From: Euzebyaceae bacterium
GTDB taxonomy: Bacteria > Actinomycetota > Nitriliruptoria > Euzebyales > Egibacteraceae
Direction: 5' to 3'
Assembly (NCBI GenBank): GCA_013696915.1
Contig: JACCXR010000037.1
Span: 1-6,438, forward strand
DNA length: 6,438 nt
The first letter of the stretch is position 1, and each line of letters opens with the position of its first letter. Below are positions 5,440 through 6,438 of the stretch, one piece after another. The position numbers were made by a program, and so were the translations under genes. Under the pieces are notes generated by a model that was not told where the DNA came from, searched no databases, and worked only from the letters and a program-made list of their open reading frames with translations.

Positions 5440-5868
5440 GTGCTCGTTGACTTCGCCGTGACCGAGTACGTGGCGATGGCGGACACGGGATCCCAGCACA
5501 CCATCCTGTCCCCGAAGGTCGCTGACGACCTCGGGATGGACTCCGACAGGTCGAAACCCGTCGAGCTTGCCTTCGCCGGTCGAGAGCAGGACGCTTACCC
5601 AGCCTCGGTGTCGTTGTCGCTGCTGCCGCCCGCGGGTTTGGACGTCGAGCCGGTCGCGTGGGAAGCCGATGTGGTGGTCGCGAGCCACTGGGTCGCCTGG
5701 TTCGACGTGCTGCTCGGGCAACGCGGGCTCTTCAACCTGTTCACTGCCACGTTCTCGGGCCACGCTGCCGCTTTCGCCATCGAGGGTGCTGATGCGTTCG
5801 ACCAGCGGTTCGAGGTCCCGCCCGTCGACCTTGGTGAGGGGCCACATGCTCCGCGCCTCACTCCGTAG
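5440..5868 (+). CDS. retropepsin-like aspartic protease
   Basis: From GTG 5440 the protein is 142 aa. The active-site motif is D15-T16-G17-S18 in VAMADTGSQHTIL, the D[TS]G[SA] loop of aspartic proteases. It is followed by the flap-side strands and then FDVLLGQRGLFNLFTATF (88-105), the conserved LLGqrGfF turn of bacterial single-domain retropepsins, which work as dimers. The conserved N-terminal strand LRWVYPYQ...LRPISRVLVDFAV begins upstream at 5371 in the same frame, so GTG 5440 probably truncates the fold. A CTG at 5371 is the only codon near the expected start, and no Shine-Dalgarno precedes it. By hand count about 25 of 142 codons end in A or T, far more than in the genes to the left, which suggests a different origin or relaxed selection. 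The fold is well supported; whether it is expressed is unclear. Confidence 0.7.
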   Translation: MLVDFAVTEYVAMADTGSQHTILSPKVADDLGMDSDRSKPVELAFAGREQDAYPASVSLSLLPPAGLDVEPVAWEADVVVASHWVAWFDVLLGQRGLFNLFTATFSGHAAAFAIEGADAFDQRFEVPPVDLGEGPHAPRLTP

Positions 5869-6232
5869 CCACGCTGACGGTTCGATGGCTGGCCGTGCTG
5901 CGCCTCCTCACCCGATCAGCGCCCCCGCGGCGCCTTCGCAGGCTGTGTAGCAACTTGACCGCGTCCTGGTCACGGCCGGCGTCGAGCGGCCAGAGCGTCA
6001 GTGGCCCGGAACGGTGGCTGCCGCCACCAGATCCCATCTCCACGGCGTGGCCAAGAGCGGGGTCGACGTGTTGGTGCGGGCCCATGTGCACGATCCGGTC
6101 GTCGCGCGGGTTGACCCCTGCCCGGGTCGGTCCTGTCCGAGATGGGTCCGAGCGCGTCGATGGCCGGCTTTCACCCCTCGCACACGCGGCGACCAGGGGG
6201 GCGGGGTGGACAGGCTGTTGTGAACGGTCAAA
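5869..6232 (+). other. 364 bp without a recognisable gene, possibly decayed coding DNA
   Basis: Several overlapping frames are open on both strands (for example plus 5895-6407, plus 6014-6223, minus 6340-5858), but none gives a recognisable domain, a clear ribosome-binding site or clean codon bias. The plus frame reading DRVLVTAGVERPERQWPG (near 5957-6010) looks protein-like but is preceded by an in-frame TAG (5948-5950) and followed by low-complexity sequence. I see no terminal inverted repeats or target-site duplications. It may be a gene remnant or simple intergenic DNA. Confidence 0.5.
6013..6028 (+). repeat. short GC-rich hairpin
   Basis: GGTGGC (6013-6018), a TGCC loop, and GCCACC (6023-6028) form a perfect 6-bp stem about 145 bp after the protease stop. 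It could help end the protease transcript, but there is no T-tract and the distance is long. Confidence 0.3.
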
Positions 6233-6418
6233 ATGGACGACTCTCACCAGAGGGAAACGATCAACGTCCTCGTCGGCGCGGTGGCCGGCGGCAACTTTCC
6301 CTTCCTCACCTGGCCCAGCCCCGCCGCCGGTCAGCGACAACTGTTCGCCGACTGCGTTGGCACGTACAACTTCTGCCCTGGCCGGTCCGCTTCGCCCTGG
6401 TCGGTGAGCAGCGCCTGA
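6233..6418 (+). CDS. hypothetical 61-aa protein
   Basis: ATG 6233 to TGA 6416-6418 gives 61 residues. Codons are mostly C/G-ending (ATC AAC GTC CTC GTC GGC GCG), more like a real gene than the preceding region. It contains a mildly hydrophobic stretch INVLVGAVAGGNFPFLTWP (10-28), too short and glycine-rich for a confident membrane helix, and two cysteines (40 and 47). No Shine-Dalgarno is visible, an in-frame TGA lies just upstream (6221-6223), and I recognise no family. It may be a chance ORF or a fragment of a larger decayed gene. The last 20 bp of the window hold nothing recognisable. Confidence 0.25.
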   Translation: MDDSHQRETINVLVGAVAGGNFPFLTWPSPAAGQRQLFADCVGTYNFCPGRSASPWSVSSA

Positions 6419-6438
6419 TACTGTCGGCTTCCTCCGCT

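Larger units (their letters stand above)
5152..5868 (+). pseudogene. single reading frame broken by two TGA codons (DUF5678-like + retropepsin)
   Basis: From ATG 5152, which has AAGGTGG at 5137-5143 in good position, one frame runs to TAG 5866-5868. It is stopped only by TGA at 5161-5163 (codon 4) and TGA at 5362-5364. Both sides of each stop read as plausible conserved protein: HGPLIPREVLDHRGRWVAID follows the first, and LRWVYPYQ, a typical retropepsin-family N-terminus, follows the second. Each TGA could derive from CGA by one transition. Possible readings are a decaying fused gene, two genes with an unusual start each, or a recent loss in this strain. The two segments are also annotated separately. 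The order and frame are seen directly; decay is inference. Confidence 0.4.

Noticed and set aside
5128..5847. 239-codon minus-strand open frame opposite the protease locus
   Set aside because: It is the antisense of a codon-biased plus-strand frame and shows no recognisable motif; the DTGS and LLGQRG motifs lie on the plus strand.
5858..6340. 160-codon minus-strand open frame as a transposase or other gene
   Set aside because: No DDE or other catalytic motif, His/Arg/Gly-rich composition, mixed codon bias and no terminal repeats; kept only as an uncertain region.

Overview
The window is GC-rich bacterial DNA with strong third-position GC bias, frequent GTG starts and short overlaps between co-directional genes. 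The closest family resemblances (a winged-helix YcaQ-type protein, a FadE36-like kinase, a short HU) point to an actinomycete (Actinomycetota). An assignment near Pseudonocardiales is only a guess from family resemblance. No rRNA, tRNA, CRISPR array or intact insertion sequence was seen.

Positions 1-2195 (minus strand) form a tightly packed three-gene operon. Transcription order is a HAD-type phosphatase-fold protein (2195-1557), a YbaK/EbsC aminoacyl-tRNA deacylase-like protein (1560-1072), and a YcaQ-type DNA glycosylase-like protein with a QID motif (1079 to beyond position 1). The genes overlap by 4 and 8 bp. About 145 bp of divergent control region (2196-2339) then separates this operon from a plus-strand pair.

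The plus-strand pair is an aminoglycoside-phosphotransferase-fold kinase of the ACAD10/ACAD11/FadE36 type (2340-3362) and a second HAD-type protein (3355-4002), overlapping by 8 bp. Mammalian ACAD10 carries the same two domain types in one polypeptide, so the pair looks like a split version of that kinase/HAD module. A convergent gene (4373-4008, minus) encodes a small two-helix membrane protein with a PLDc_N-like region and a Pro-rich tail.

Positions 4374-4579 are a hairpin-rich leader before a 91-aa HU nucleoid protein (4580-4855). Two hairpins follow HU and probably end its transcript.

From about 5040 onward the DNA changes character: less GC-biased codons, several inverted repeats and weaker genes. 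One plus-strand reading frame from an ATG with a good ribosome-binding site (5152) to a TAG (5866-5868) is broken only by two TGA codons. It encodes first a DUF5678-like small protein and then a retropepsin-like aspartic protease with a DTGS motif. This is either a two-gene protease cassette with unusual starts or a decaying one. Positions 5869-6232 hold no recognisable gene, and 6233-6418 holds a possible 61-codon orphan ORF. The protease locus is the most unusual part of the window.
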